This document shows, in pieces, positions 1 through 6,035 of a stretch of 7,394 nucleotides of DNA. The notes below the pieces were generated by a model. The model had not been told where the DNA came from. It was given only the letters and a program-made list of their open reading frames with translations, and searched no databases. Positions within the stretch are counted from its first letter, which is position 1. Every line of letters begins with the position of its first letter. The position numbers and the translations under genes are program-made. Source of the stretch: an uncultured Lachnospiraceae bacterium (GTDB lineage: Bacteria; Bacillota; Clostridia; Lachnospirales; Lachnospiraceae); the NCBI GenBank assembly GCA_948665105.1, contig CAPNGW010000114.1, positions 1 through 7,394 on the forward strand. Direction: 5' to 3'.

Positions 1-675
1 CACCGCCAGAGGGGCGTTGGTGCTGCGATATGGCCCAAGAAATGCGTCCCGGTCCGTGTCAAAGCCACAGACTTTAGAATTTACGAAAGAAAAGGCATAG
101 TGATTGCGCCTCTCCCGGTATTCTGTCTTGTGATAGATGGAGGAGCCTTCTGCCTCCACCTCTCCGATGCTTAAATTTCTCTGAAAATTCTTCATATCGT
201 CGTCAGCGTTCCAGAGGCACCATTCCACATAGGAAAAGAGGGACAATTCCTTGGCTTCGGAAGAATGGTTGGTCAGTGTGATGCGTTTGATTTCGCAGGA
301 ATCCTCCCTGGGTACGAAGATAATAAGGTCGGCTTCCACCTCATTTTTGGAGGAGAGGAAGCGGCTGTAGCCTAAGCCGTGACGACACTCATAGGAATCC
401 AGGGGAGTCTTTGCAGGCTGCCATCCAGGGTTCCATATGGTGTCCTTATCCTTTATGTAAAAATATTTTCCATTTCCGTCTGTGGGAACGTCATTATAGC
501 GATACCGGGTCAGCCTAAGCAGCTTGGCGTCCTTATAGAAGCTATATCCTCCGCAGGTATTGGAGATTAGACTGAAAAATTCACCACAGCCAAGGTAATT
601 AATCCAGGGAAGCGGTGTCTCTGGAGTAGTTATGACATATTCTTTTTTCTCATCATCGAAATATCCAAATTTCAT
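1..675 (-). CDS. Cellobiose phosphorylase (GH94), N-terminal part, 3' end outside window
   Basis: GH94 cellobiose phosphorylases cleave cellobiose in the cytoplasm with inorganic phosphate, giving glucose 1-phosphate and glucose and so saving one ATP per disaccharide. The 225 visible residues begin MKFGYFDDEKKEYVITTPET and continue with LPWINYLGCGEFFSLISNT, GGYSFYKDAKLLRLTRYRYN, WNPGWQP and YECRHGLGYSRF, which I recognise as the N-terminal beta-sandwich of this family. The family is about 800 residues long, so the helical linker and the catalytic (alpha/alpha)6 barrel with its general-acid Asp lie beyond the left edge. The ATG at 675-673 has a strong AAAAGGAGGT site (690-681) 5 nt upstream. 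The gene diverges from a LacI regulator and a sugar ABC transporter, consistent with intracellular processing of imported cellobiose. Its promoter has a LacI-type operator in the spacer. Cellodextrin phosphorylase is a less likely alternative: the visible sequence fits the cellobiose enzyme better. Confidence 0.93.
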   Translation of the reverse strand, partial: MKFGYFDDEKKEYVITTPETPLPWINYLGCGEFFSLISNTCGGYSFYKDAKLLRLTRYRYNDVPTDGNGKYFYIKDKDTIWNPGWQPAKTPLDSYECRHGLGYSRFLSSKNEVEADLIIFVPREDSCEIKRITLTNHSSEAKELSLFSYVEWCLWNADDDMKNFQRNLSIGEVEAEGSSIYHKTEYRERRNHYAFSFVNSKVCGFDTDRDAFLGPYRSTNAPLAV

Positions 676-712
676 TGAGAACCTCCTTTTGAAAATGTAT
701 TTCCTGTAAATG

Positions 713-741
713 AATATAGAAAACGATTAAGTAAAAGTCAA
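713..741 (-). promoter_or_regulatory. Sigma-A promoter of the cellobiose phosphorylase gene
   Basis: Read on the minus strand, TTGACT (741-736) is followed by a 17-bp spacer and TATATT (718-713). This is 5 of 6 matches to each consensus hexamer with optimal spacing. The expected transcript start near 706 leaves a leader of about 30 nt carrying the ribosome site. The LacI-type operator lies entirely in the spacer, so bound repressor would directly block RNA polymerase. Confidence 0.85.
719..732. promoter_or_regulatory. LacI-type operator O1 in the phosphorylase promoter
   Basis: The 14-mer GAAAACGATTAAGT is identical to the copy at 893-906. It has the central CG flanked by an A-rich and a T-rich half that is typical of LacI/GalR operators. 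It fills most of the spacer between the -10 and -35 of the GH94 promoter. The likely binder is the LacI-family protein encoded at 927-1955; that pairing is inference from position and duplication. Confidence 0.72.
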
Positions 742-778
742 TAAGAGTGATGCCAAAACATTGCTAAGATAAAGTGTC

Positions 779-842
779 TGTTAAGACGGTGTTAAGAAAA
801 TAGAAGTGAAAATATAGAAAAATATTAAGGTTGTGTTAAGGT
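779..842 (+). promoter_or_regulatory. Four phased TTAAG direct repeats, possible response-regulator site
   Basis: TTAAG occurs at 781, 792, 825 and 836, which is 0, 11, 44 and 55 bp: two pairs with an 11-bp period, four helical turns apart. The first pair reads TGTTAA-N5-TGTTAA (779-795), fitting the WalR/YycF consensus TGTWAH-N5-TGTWAH and resembling PhoP/PhoB-type boxes. The second pair is TATTAA-N5-TGTTAA (823-839). OmpR-family response regulators bind such tandem repeats on one DNA face. The binder is unknown and is not encoded in the window. Confidence 0.45.
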
Positions 843-855
843 AAAAGAAAGCATA

Positions 856-884
856 TTGAAATTATTTTCAGAATAATATATAGT
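856..884 (+). promoter_or_regulatory. Sigma-A promoter of the lacI-transporter operon
   Basis: TTGAAA (856-861), a 17-bp spacer and TATAGT (879-884) form a good sigma-A promoter. The expected start near 891 falls just before operator O2 (893-906), so a bound repressor would block initiation or clearance and make the regulator autoregulated. An overlapping TATATA at 877-882 would give a 15-bp spacer and is less likely. Confidence 0.72.
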
Positions 885-892
885 GAGAGCGC

Positions 893-906
893 GAAAACGA
901 TTAAGT
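893..906. promoter_or_regulatory. LacI-type operator O2 in the regulator promoter
   Basis: This is an exact second copy of GAAAACGATTAAGT, on the same strand as O1 and 174 bp away centre to centre. It lies at about +3 to +16 of the predicted lacI transcript, a classic repression position. A match to a CcpA cre site was considered, but the right half (AAG in place of WCA) fits poorly. Confidence 0.7.
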
Positions 907-926
907 TGTACATGGGAGGAAGAGTC

Positions 927-1955
927 ATGGTAGCATTGAAGGATATTGCGGCAGACTGCAGAGTATCCGTAGCAACCGTCAGTAAAGCGCTGAACAATCA
1001 CAGTGACATTGGCGAAAAGACAAAGGCACAGATTCAAAGGGTGGCCAAGGAAATGGGATATTTCCCCAATTCCGCGGCAAAGGCATTAAAGACAAACCGT
1101 ACCTGGAATCTGGGAGTTTTGTTTGTGGACGATGCTCAGAGCGGTTTGACCCACGATTATTTTTCCTACGTGTTGGACAGCTTTAAGCGGACGGCGGAGC
1201 AGAAGGGATATGATATTACCTTTATCAACTGCTGCAAGACCCGGGAGAACAGAATGTCTTATCTGGAGCATGTGCGGCACCGGGGGTTTGACGGGGTGGT
1301 CATTGCCTGTATTGACTTTTATGACCCGGAGGTGACAGAGCTGGTTCGAAGTAAGATTCCCCTGGTGACCATTGACCATCTGTTTCACAACAGGATTGCC
1401 GTCATGTCGGATAATGTAAAGGGAATGAAGGACCTTCTTACCTTTGTCTATGAAAGGGGACACCGTAGAATTGCATACATACACGGGGCGGATTCCTCCG
1501 TCACCCAAAACCGGTTATCCTCCTTCTACCGGACGGCAGAGGAGCTGGGGCTTACCATTCCGGATGCATACGTCAGAGAGGCCGCTTATCGGGATACGCA
1601 GGCTGCTTTTTCAGAGACACAGGAGCTTTTAAGGCTGGCTAGGAGGCCAACCTGTATTCTCTATCCGGATGATTTTGCAAGCTTCGGAGGCATCAATGCC
1701 ATCAAGGAGCAAGGACTTCGGATTCCGGAGGATATTTCCATTGCCGGATATGACGGTATCCGTATCGGACGGCATTTGGAGCCTCAGCTGACCACCCTGC
1801 GCCAGAACACCAGGCAAATTGGCGCCGACGCTGCAAAAAGTCTCATCGACCTGATTGAAAAGCCCAAAACAAAAGTGATACAGCAGATAACAGTGGCAGG
1901 AGAAGTGTTTGAAGGTAAAACAGTAGGGTTTCTGGAAACGGATTTCAAAGAATGA
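927..1955 (+). CDS. LacI/GalR-family transcriptional regulator, probable beta-glucoside repressor
   Basis: A 342-residue protein of normal length for a LacI-family repressor. The N-terminal helix-turn-helix (residues 4-25: LKDIAADCRVSVATVSKALN) has Val15-Ala16 in the recognition helix, as in GalR. The hinge helix follows at about 49-56 with Leu54 in the DNA-intercalating position. The periplasmic-binding-protein-like ligand domain starts near 61 and shows the family's GHRRIAYI (178-185) and PEDISIAGYDG motifs. The ATG at 927 is chosen because GGGAGGA (914-920) lies 6 nt upstream; a TTG at 906 is possible in frame but has no ribosome site and overlaps the operator. It is first in the operon, 16 bp ahead of the binding-protein gene, and divergent from GH94. 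Cellobiose or a cello-oligosaccharide as inducer is inferred from that context. Confidence 0.92.
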   Translation: MVALKDIAADCRVSVATVSKALNNHSDIGEKTKAQIQRVAKEMGYFPNSAAKALKTNRTWNLGVLFVDDAQSGLTHDYFSYVLDSFKRTAEQKGYDITFINCCKTRENRMSYLEHVRHRGFDGVVIACIDFYDPEVTELVRSKIPLVTIDHLFHNRIAVMSDNVKGMKDLLTFVYERGHRRIAYIHGADSSVTQNRLSSFYRTAEELGLTIPDAYVREAAYRDTQAAFSETQELLRLARRPTCILYPDDFASFGGINAIKEQGLRIPEDISIAGYDGIRIGRHLEPQLTTLRQNTRQIGADAAKSLIDLIEKPKTKVIQQITVAGEVFEGKTVGFLETDFKE

Positions 1956-1971
1956 ATCGGGAGGAATCAAA

Positions 1972-3390
1972 ATGAAGAAAAAATCAGTAAGCGCAATTTT
2001 GGCAGCAACCATGATTGTTACCATGCTGGCAGGCTGCGGCAGTGCAAAGGACGGTGCGCAGGCAACGGGCAGTGATGCAGTAAAAGACGATGCAGGGCAA
2101 GAGACGGGAACCTCAGTGGAAGCGGAAACAGAAACTGAGAGTGAGGAAGGACAGGTATTGAATATCTATTGCTGGAATGAGGAATTCAAGAGCCGCATCA
2201 CAGACCACTATCCGGGCTATGAGGAGGTGGACGGCACCACGGGCGCCATCGGTGATATCACCGTAAAATGGAATATCACCCCCAGCAAGGACAATGCCTA
2301 CCAGAATAATCTGGATGAAGCATTGTTAAAGCAGGCAGATGCAGCTGCGGATGAGAAGATTGATATTTTCCTGGTGGAGGCAGATTATGCACTAAAATAT
2401 GTGGATACGGATTATGCCATGAAGATTGCAGACCTGGGCATTACGGATGCAGATTTGGCAAACCAGTATCAGTATACCAAGGAAATCGTTACGGATTCCA
2501 AGGGTGATTTGAAGGGAGTCTCCTGGCAGGGCTGTCCGGGCCTTTTGGTATACCGGAGAGATATTGCCAAGGAGGTTTTGGGAACGGATGATCCCAATGA
2601 GGTACAGAAAGCGGTAGCAGACTGGGAGACCTTCCAGAAGACGGCAGGGCTCATGGCGGATAAGGGCTATCACATCACATCCTCCGCAGTGGATACCTAT
2701 CGTACCTTCTCCAACAATGTGACCAGCAAATGGGTGGAGGACGGAAAACTCAACATTGATGACAATATCATGAACTGGGTAACCTTGTCCAAGGAGATGG
2801 TGGACGCAGGCCAGACCGGCACCTATGAGCTGTGGAGCGATGACTGGTCCAAAGGCTTCTATCCGGACGGCAATGTATTCTGCTATTTCGGACCGGCATG
2901 GTTTGTGGACTTTTCCATGGCTGCCGACACCCAGGGCAGTATTGCCAGCCAGGGCGGATGGGCGGCAACCGAAGGCCCCCAGAGCTATTTCTGGGGCGGA
3001 ACCTGGATTTGTGCAACAGCAGGCACGGATAACCAAAGTCTGGTAAAGGATATTATGCTGAAGCTGACCACCGACGAGGAGATTATGACTGATATTGTGG
3101 TTGCCGATAACGATTTCGTCAACAATGTGCCGGCTATGGAAAAGATGGCGGCAGACGCCAGCAAGGCCAGCAAGGTATTGGGCGGACAGAATCCACTGCC
3201 TAAGTATTGTGCGGGAGTTGGAAATATTGTGATGAACAGCTCCTCCATCTATGACCAGGGATGCAACGAGGAGTTCCAGACAGCCATGAACAATTACTTT
3301 GACGGAAATGCCACTCTGGAGGAAGCCTTGGAGCTCTTCTACAAAGGCGTAACAGAAAAATATCCAGAAATAAGCATACCCGAGCAGTAG
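1972..3390 (+). CDS. Sugar ABC transporter substrate-binding lipoprotein, probable cello-oligosaccharide binder
   Basis: A 472-residue extracellular solute-binding protein of the family-1 (MalE-like, COG1653) type that captures sugar and delivers it to the two permeases downstream. The signal peptide KKKSVSAILAATMIVTM ends in a LAGC lipobox, so Cys22 should be lipid-anchored to the outer face of the membrane. Residues 23-56 are an acidic, Glu/Thr-rich linker. The mature fold starts at QVLNIYCWNEEF and is rich in Trp and Tyr (for example GPAWFVDFS and YFWGGTWICAT), typical of oligosaccharide binding clefts. GGGAGGA (1959-1965) precedes the ATG by 6 nt and the gene lies 16 bp after the regulator, so co-transcription is expected. 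Substrate is inferred from the adjacent phosphorylase and is not read from the sequence. The last codons overlap a degenerate edge of the downstream 48-bp repeat. Confidence 0.9.
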   Translation: MKKKSVSAILAATMIVTMLAGCGSAKDGAQATGSDAVKDDAGQETGTSVEAETETESEEGQVLNIYCWNEEFKSRITDHYPGYEEVDGTTGAIGDITVKWNITPSKDNAYQNNLDEALLKQADAAADEKIDIFLVEADYALKYVDTDYAMKIADLGITDADLANQYQYTKEIVTDSKGDLKGVSWQGCPGLLVYRRDIAKEVLGTDDPNEVQKAVADWETFQKTAGLMADKGYHITSSAVDTYRTFSNNVTSKWVEDGKLNIDDNIMNWVTLSKEMVDAGQTGTYELWSDDWSKGFYPDGNVFCYFGPAWFVDFSMAADTQGSIASQGGWAATEGPQSYFWGGTWICATAGTDNQSLVKDIMLKLTTDEEIMTDIVVADNDFVNNVPAMEKMAADASKASKVLGGQNPLPKYCAGVGNIVMNSSSIYDQGCNEEFQTAMNNYFDGNATLEEALELFYKGVTEKYPEISIPEQ

Positions 3391-3392
3391 GC

Positions 3393-3440
3393 GAGGGTAT
3401 GCGCTACCCAAACGCAGCGAAGCGGAGTTGGGGTTTCCCG
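3393..3440 (+). repeat. 48-bp direct repeat, copy 1
   Basis: This is identical over all 48 bases to 3456-3503, with a period of 63 bp. It can fold two ways: a short hairpin GGGTA/TACCC around TGCGC (3395-3409), or a larger imperfect one pairing ACCC..AA-CGC with GCG..TT-GGGT (3406-3434) around an AGCGAA loop. These share the CCC at 3407-3409 and are mutually exclusive. It sits just after the binding-protein stop codon, where hairpins can protect upstream mRNA and lower permease yield. Confidence 0.93.
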
Positions 3441-3455
3441 AAGCCGAGCGATAGG

Positions 3456-3503
3456 GAGGGTATGCGCTACCCAAACGCAGCGAAGCGGAGTTGGGGTTTC
3501 CCG
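3456..3503 (+). repeat. 48-bp direct repeat, copy 2
   Basis: An exact copy of 3393-3440, separated from it by a 15-bp spacer (3441-3455). It ends 17 bp before the ribosome site of the first permease. No open reading frame is evident on the plus strand here, and the sequence is more GC-rich than other intergenic DNA in the window. This suggests a dispersed REP-like element rather than ordinary leader sequence; occurrence elsewhere in the genome cannot be seen here. Confidence 0.93.
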
Positions 3504-3519
3504 GCTCCGCCCTGCAAAA

Positions 3520-3525
3520 AGGAGG
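3520..3525 (+). promoter_or_regulatory. Ribosome binding site that decides the permease start
   Basis: AGGAGG at 3520-3525 has two in-frame ATGs after it. The one at 3529 is only 3 nt away, too close for efficient use; the one at 3535 is 9 nt away. The second is therefore preferred. The difference is two residues (Met-Tyr). Confidence 0.6.
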
Positions 3526-3534
3526 CAAATGTAT

Positions 3535-4452
3535 ATGAGAGGTACAGGAAAAAGTAAGGTAATGAGGTACCGGAAATGGGGGTATATTTTTCTTCTTCCT
3601 TTTGTGCTGGTTTACATAGGATTTTCACTGATTCCGTTGATAACGACGGTCTATAACAGCTTTTTTGAGAATTATCGTTCCGGACTTACCCAGGTGGGGC
3701 CGAATTTCATTGGCCTTCGCAATTTTAAAGCCATTTTTTCGGATGGGGATATCTGGATTTATGCAAAAAATACATTGATTATGTGGGTACTGGGATTTGT
3801 TCCGCAGATTCTTGTTTCTCTGCTTTTGGGTGCATGGTTTTCCAATCCCCGGCTGCGGCTTAAGGGAGCGGGATTTTTTAAGACGGTAATCTATCTGCCC
3901 AATCTGATTATGGCATCCGCCTTTGCCATGCTGTTTTTTACTTTATTTTCGGATGGCGGCCCCATCAATTCCCTGTTGATGCAGCTGGGAATATTCAAGG
4001 AGCCTTACCAGTTTCTGTCCAATGTATGGTCCACCAGGGGACTGGTGGCGTTCATGAATTTTATTATGTGGTTTGGAAATACCACGATTCTTCTGATGGC
4101 AGGAATGATGGGGGTGGATACGTCTCTGTTTGAAGCGGCGGAGGTGGACGGAGCCACTTCCACACAGGTATTTTACCGGATAACCTTACCACTGCTTCGG
4201 CCCATACTGGTGTATGTGCTGATTACCTCCTTAATCGGCGGACTGCAGATGTTCGATGTTCCTCAGGTATTGACCAACGGTTCCGGGGACCCGGTGCGCT
4301 CCTCCATGACGCTGATTATGTTTTTGAATAAGCAGCTGTTCAGCAAAAATTACGGATTGGGCGGTGCGCTGTCTGTGGTTCTGTTTGTGCTCACAGGAAT
4401 CTTAAGCCTTGTGGTATACCGGATTTCAAATACCAAAGAAAAGGAAAGGTGA
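3535..4452 (+). CDS. Sugar ABC transporter permease, MalF/UgpA type
   Basis: A 305-residue inner-membrane permease (307 if translation starts at 3529) with about six transmembrane segments: near 16-39, 79-102, 117-138, 168-190, 222-240 and 277-296. The binding-protein-dependent permease (EAA) loop is clear at 200-219, EAAEVDGATSTQVFYRITLP, which contacts the ATPase. Its length and the N-terminal KWGYIFLLPFVLVYIGFSLIP fit the MalF/UgpA half of carbohydrate (CUT1) importers. It pairs with the MalG-type gene that begins 4 bp after its stop, and should receive sugar from the lipoprotein encoded upstream, from which it is separated by the hairpin-forming repeats. No frameshift or missing motif is seen. 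Confidence 0.93.
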   Translation: MRGTGKSKVMRYRKWGYIFLLPFVLVYIGFSLIPLITTVYNSFFENYRSGLTQVGPNFIGLRNFKAIFSDGDIWIYAKNTLIMWVLGFVPQILVSLLLGAWFSNPRLRLKGAGFFKTVIYLPNLIMASAFAMLFFTLFSDGGPINSLLMQLGIFKEPYQFLSNVWSTRGLVAFMNFIMWFGNTTILLMAGMMGVDTSLFEAAEVDGATSTQVFYRITLPLLRPILVYVLITSLIGGLQMFDVPQVLTNGSGDPVRSSMTLIMFLNKQLFSKNYGLGGALSVVLFVLTGILSLVVYRISNTKEKER

Positions 4453-4456
4453 ATTC

Positions 4457-5323
4457 ATGAAGAAAGAAAATACCCGTAAATTGAAAAATGGTGTGAGCCT
4501 GGGCGTGAGAAGGGGAATTGCCTATACGGTGCTGGTTTTGATTACTTTCTTATGCTTGTTCTGGTTCTATGTATTACTGATTAATGCAACCAGATCCAAC
4601 GGAGATTTAAAAGCCGGTTTTTCACCGTTTCCCGGTGTGCACCTTTATGACAACTGGAAAAATCTGCTGGCGGGGACACTTCCGGTGTGGACTGGTATGA
4701 TAAACAGCCTGATGGTGTCCACCCTTTGCGCCGTATTCAGTACGTATTTTTCAACCATGACAGCCTATGCCATCCACGCCTATGAATTTAAAATGAAGAA
4801 ATTTATGTTCACATTTATCCTGATGGTGATGGCAATTCCCACCCAGGTGACGGCGTTGGGATTTGTACAGCTGGTGGCAAGGATGAATCTGGAGGATTCC
4901 TTTCTGCCGCTGATTGTGCCCACCATTGCAGCCCCTGTCACATTCTTCTATATGAAGCAGTACATGGACAGCACCCTGCCGCTGTCTTTGATAGAGGCGG
5001 CCCGGATTGACGGCGCCGGGGAGTTTCGCGTTTTTAATATCATTGTGGTTCCCATGATGAAGCCAGCCATTGCGGTACAGGCAATCTTTACCTTTGTCAG
5101 CAGCTGGAACAATTATTTTGTGCCGGCACTGATTCTCCATGATGAGAAGAAAAAGACACTGCCGATTCTGATTGCACAGCTTCGAAGTGCCGATTTCCTG
5201 AAATTCGATATGGGGCAGGTGTATATGATGATTGCATTTTCCATCTTTCCGGTGATTCTTGTGTACCTGTTCCTGTCCCGGTTCATTGTGCAGGGGGTGG
5301 CGCTGGGGAGTGTTAAGGGGTAG
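4457..5323 (+). CDS. Sugar ABC transporter permease, MalG type
   Basis: A 288-residue second permease subunit with predicted transmembrane segments near 20-43, 83-107, 115-137, 148-168, 202-224 and 254-274. The EAA loop at 180-199 (EAARIDGAGEFRVFNIIVVP) and the closing sequence SRFIVQGVALGSVKG are characteristic of MalG-type (CUT1) subunits. The ATG at 4457 has AAGGAAAGG (4441-4449) 7 nt upstream; an upstream in-frame ATG at 4409 would overlap the previous gene by 44 bp and lacks such a site. The gene is last in the operon and no ATPase follows, so energy presumably comes from a shared MsmX/MsmK-like ATPase encoded elsewhere. I see no clear terminator in the 6 bp before the convergent gene. 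Confidence 0.94.
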   Translation: MKKENTRKLKNGVSLGVRRGIAYTVLVLITFLCLFWFYVLLINATRSNGDLKAGFSPFPGVHLYDNWKNLLAGTLPVWTGMINSLMVSTLCAVFSTYFSTMTAYAIHAYEFKMKKFMFTFILMVMAIPTQVTALGFVQLVARMNLEDSFLPLIVPTIAAPVTFFYMKQYMDSTLPLSLIEAARIDGAGEFRVFNIIVVPMMKPAIAVQAIFTFVSSWNNYFVPALILHDEKKKTLPILIAQLRSADFLKFDMGQVYMMIAFSIFPVILVYLFLSRFIVQGVALGSVKG

Positions 5324-5329
5324 GAATGA

Positions 5330-5875
5330 TTATTTTAATAACTCCGATATTTGTATGCTAAAATCCTCATAAATGCACACAGGAATTTCTTCGTCAAAAG
5401 AATATTGCTTACTTTCCTGGTTATGTTCAAAGTCAAAGACATTGACAGTACTCGTCATGGGATTTACAACCCAGTATTCCCGCACACCGGAATTAGAGTA
5501 TTTAAAAAGCTTAATCCCGTAATCTCTGTTCTGTGTGCTTTTAGAAACAACTTCAATGACCCAGTCGGGGGCGCCGTTACAGCCCTGGTCTGTGAGTTTT
5601 CTTTTGTCGCAAATAACGCTTATATCAGGCTCAACATAATTATAATCATCTTCATTTAAAAACACTGCAAAAGGGGCAGGATAGACTACACAGGAGCCGC
5701 CGTTCTTTTGAATATAGTTATATATTGTGTTGTTTAGGGCGTTAAGAATATGCTGGTGTAAACGGCTCGGCGGCGCCATCATATACATCTGGCCGTCAAT
5801 CAGTTCCGCGCGCTCCCCGTCGGGGAGCGCATAAATATCTGAAAGGGTATAGGGAATTTCCTTCGGTAACGCCAT
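5330..5875 (-). CDS. Uma2-family (DUF820) putative endonuclease
   Basis: A 181-residue protein of the Uma2/DUF820 family, which has a PD-(D/E)XK nuclease-like fold; the biological role of the family is not established. Family hallmarks are ELIDGQMYMM (24-33), the acidic EPD at 82-84 in VEPDISVICD, DWVIEVVSKST (104-114) with Glu108 as probable catalytic acid, Asp118 with Lys122/Lys125 after it, and GVREYWVVNP (130-139). All the expected acidic residues are present, so the protein looks intact. The ATG at 5875 has AAAGGAGGTC (5890-5881) about 5-7 nt upstream. The stop lies only 6 bp from the end of the transporter operon, in convergent orientation. No methyltransferase, transposase or toxin partner is next to it, and its link with the sugar genes is probably only positional. 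Such genes often occur in several copies in a genome. Confidence 0.88.
   Translation of the reverse strand: MALPKEIPYTLSDIYALPDGERAELIDGQMYMMAPPSRLHQHILNALNNTIYNYIQKNGGSCVVYPAPFAVFLNEDDYNYVEPDISVICDKRKLTDQGCNGAPDWVIEVVSKSTQNRDYGIKLFKYSNSGVREYWVVNPMTSTVNVFDFEHNQESKQYSFDEEIPVCIYEDFSIQISELLK
5810..5830. repeat. Perfect 21-bp GC-rich palindrome inside the Uma2 gene
   Basis: GCGCTCCCCG (5810-5819) and CGGGGAGCGC (5821-5830) are exact inverted copies around a single T at 5820. As RNA this gives a 9-bp GC-rich stem with a 3-nt loop. It lies at codons 16-22 of the Uma2 gene (PDGERA region), in otherwise AT-rich DNA. No T-run follows on either strand, so a terminator is not supported. Confidence 0.85.
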
Positions 5876-5933
5876 AAGATGACCTCCTTTGGTGATGCTG
5901 GGATAAGCTTAATAATTAATTGTAAGTTTTTTT

Positions 5934-5962
5934 ATTATAACGCCGATAACCGTAAAATACAA
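5934..5962 (-). promoter_or_regulatory. Possible promoter of the Uma2 gene
   Basis: On the minus strand a perfect TATAAT (5939-5934) has a weak TTGTAT (5962-5957) 17 bp upstream. The 160-bp gap between the araC-type stop and the Uma2 start is otherwise AT-rich, with no convincing terminator or gene. Read-through from the regulator gene is also possible. Confidence 0.45.
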
Positions 5963-6035
5963 ACCATTATTGCAAAATATCCTTCCCGGCAATTATAAAG
6001 GGATTTGGGTGTGGTATTTACCGGATTGGCTGACC

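Larger units (their letters stand above)
676..926. promoter_or_regulatory. Divergent control region between GH94 phosphorylase and lacI-type gene
   Basis: This 251-bp AT-rich gap holds both divergent promoters, two identical LacI-type operators and four phased TTAAG repeats, listed separately. I see no credible small gene: the short frames crossing it overlap the promoters and lack a ribosome site. All six TTAAG words in the gap (starting at 727, 781, 792, 825, 836 and 901) point the same way, and none occurs in the opposite orientation. Confidence 0.8.

Noticed and set aside
893..906. CcpA catabolite (cre) site
   Set aside because: The left half is close to the consensus but the right half lacks the conserved CA end; an exact duplicate at the neighbouring promoter points to the local LacI regulator instead.
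906..926. TTG at 906 as start of the LacI-family gene
   Set aside because: It overlaps the operator and predicted leader and has no ribosome site, whereas GGGAGGA sits 6 nt before the ATG at 927.
1086..1508. Minus-strand 140-codon open frame within the LacI-family gene
   Set aside because: It is fully contained in a well-supported gene, with no ribosome site or recognisable domain.
3393..3503. CRISPR array
   Set aside because: Only two 48-bp units with a 15-bp spacer, within an operon and without cas genes; size and spacing do not fit.
2392..3528. Long minus-strand open frame (378 codons) opposite the binding-protein gene
   Set aside because: It is a shadow of a clear lipoprotein gene, has no family resemblance, and its repeated N-terminal block only reflects the 48-bp DNA repeats (the 63-bp period is divisible by three).
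4409..4456. ATG at 4409 as start of the MalG-type permease
   Set aside because: It would overlap the preceding gene by 44 bp and lacks a ribosome site; ATG 4457 has a good one and gives the usual family N-terminus.
5810..5830. Rho-independent terminator for the transporter operon
   Set aside because: The hairpin is strong but no T-run follows on either strand, and it lies nearly 490 bp beyond the operon's last stop codon, inside another gene.
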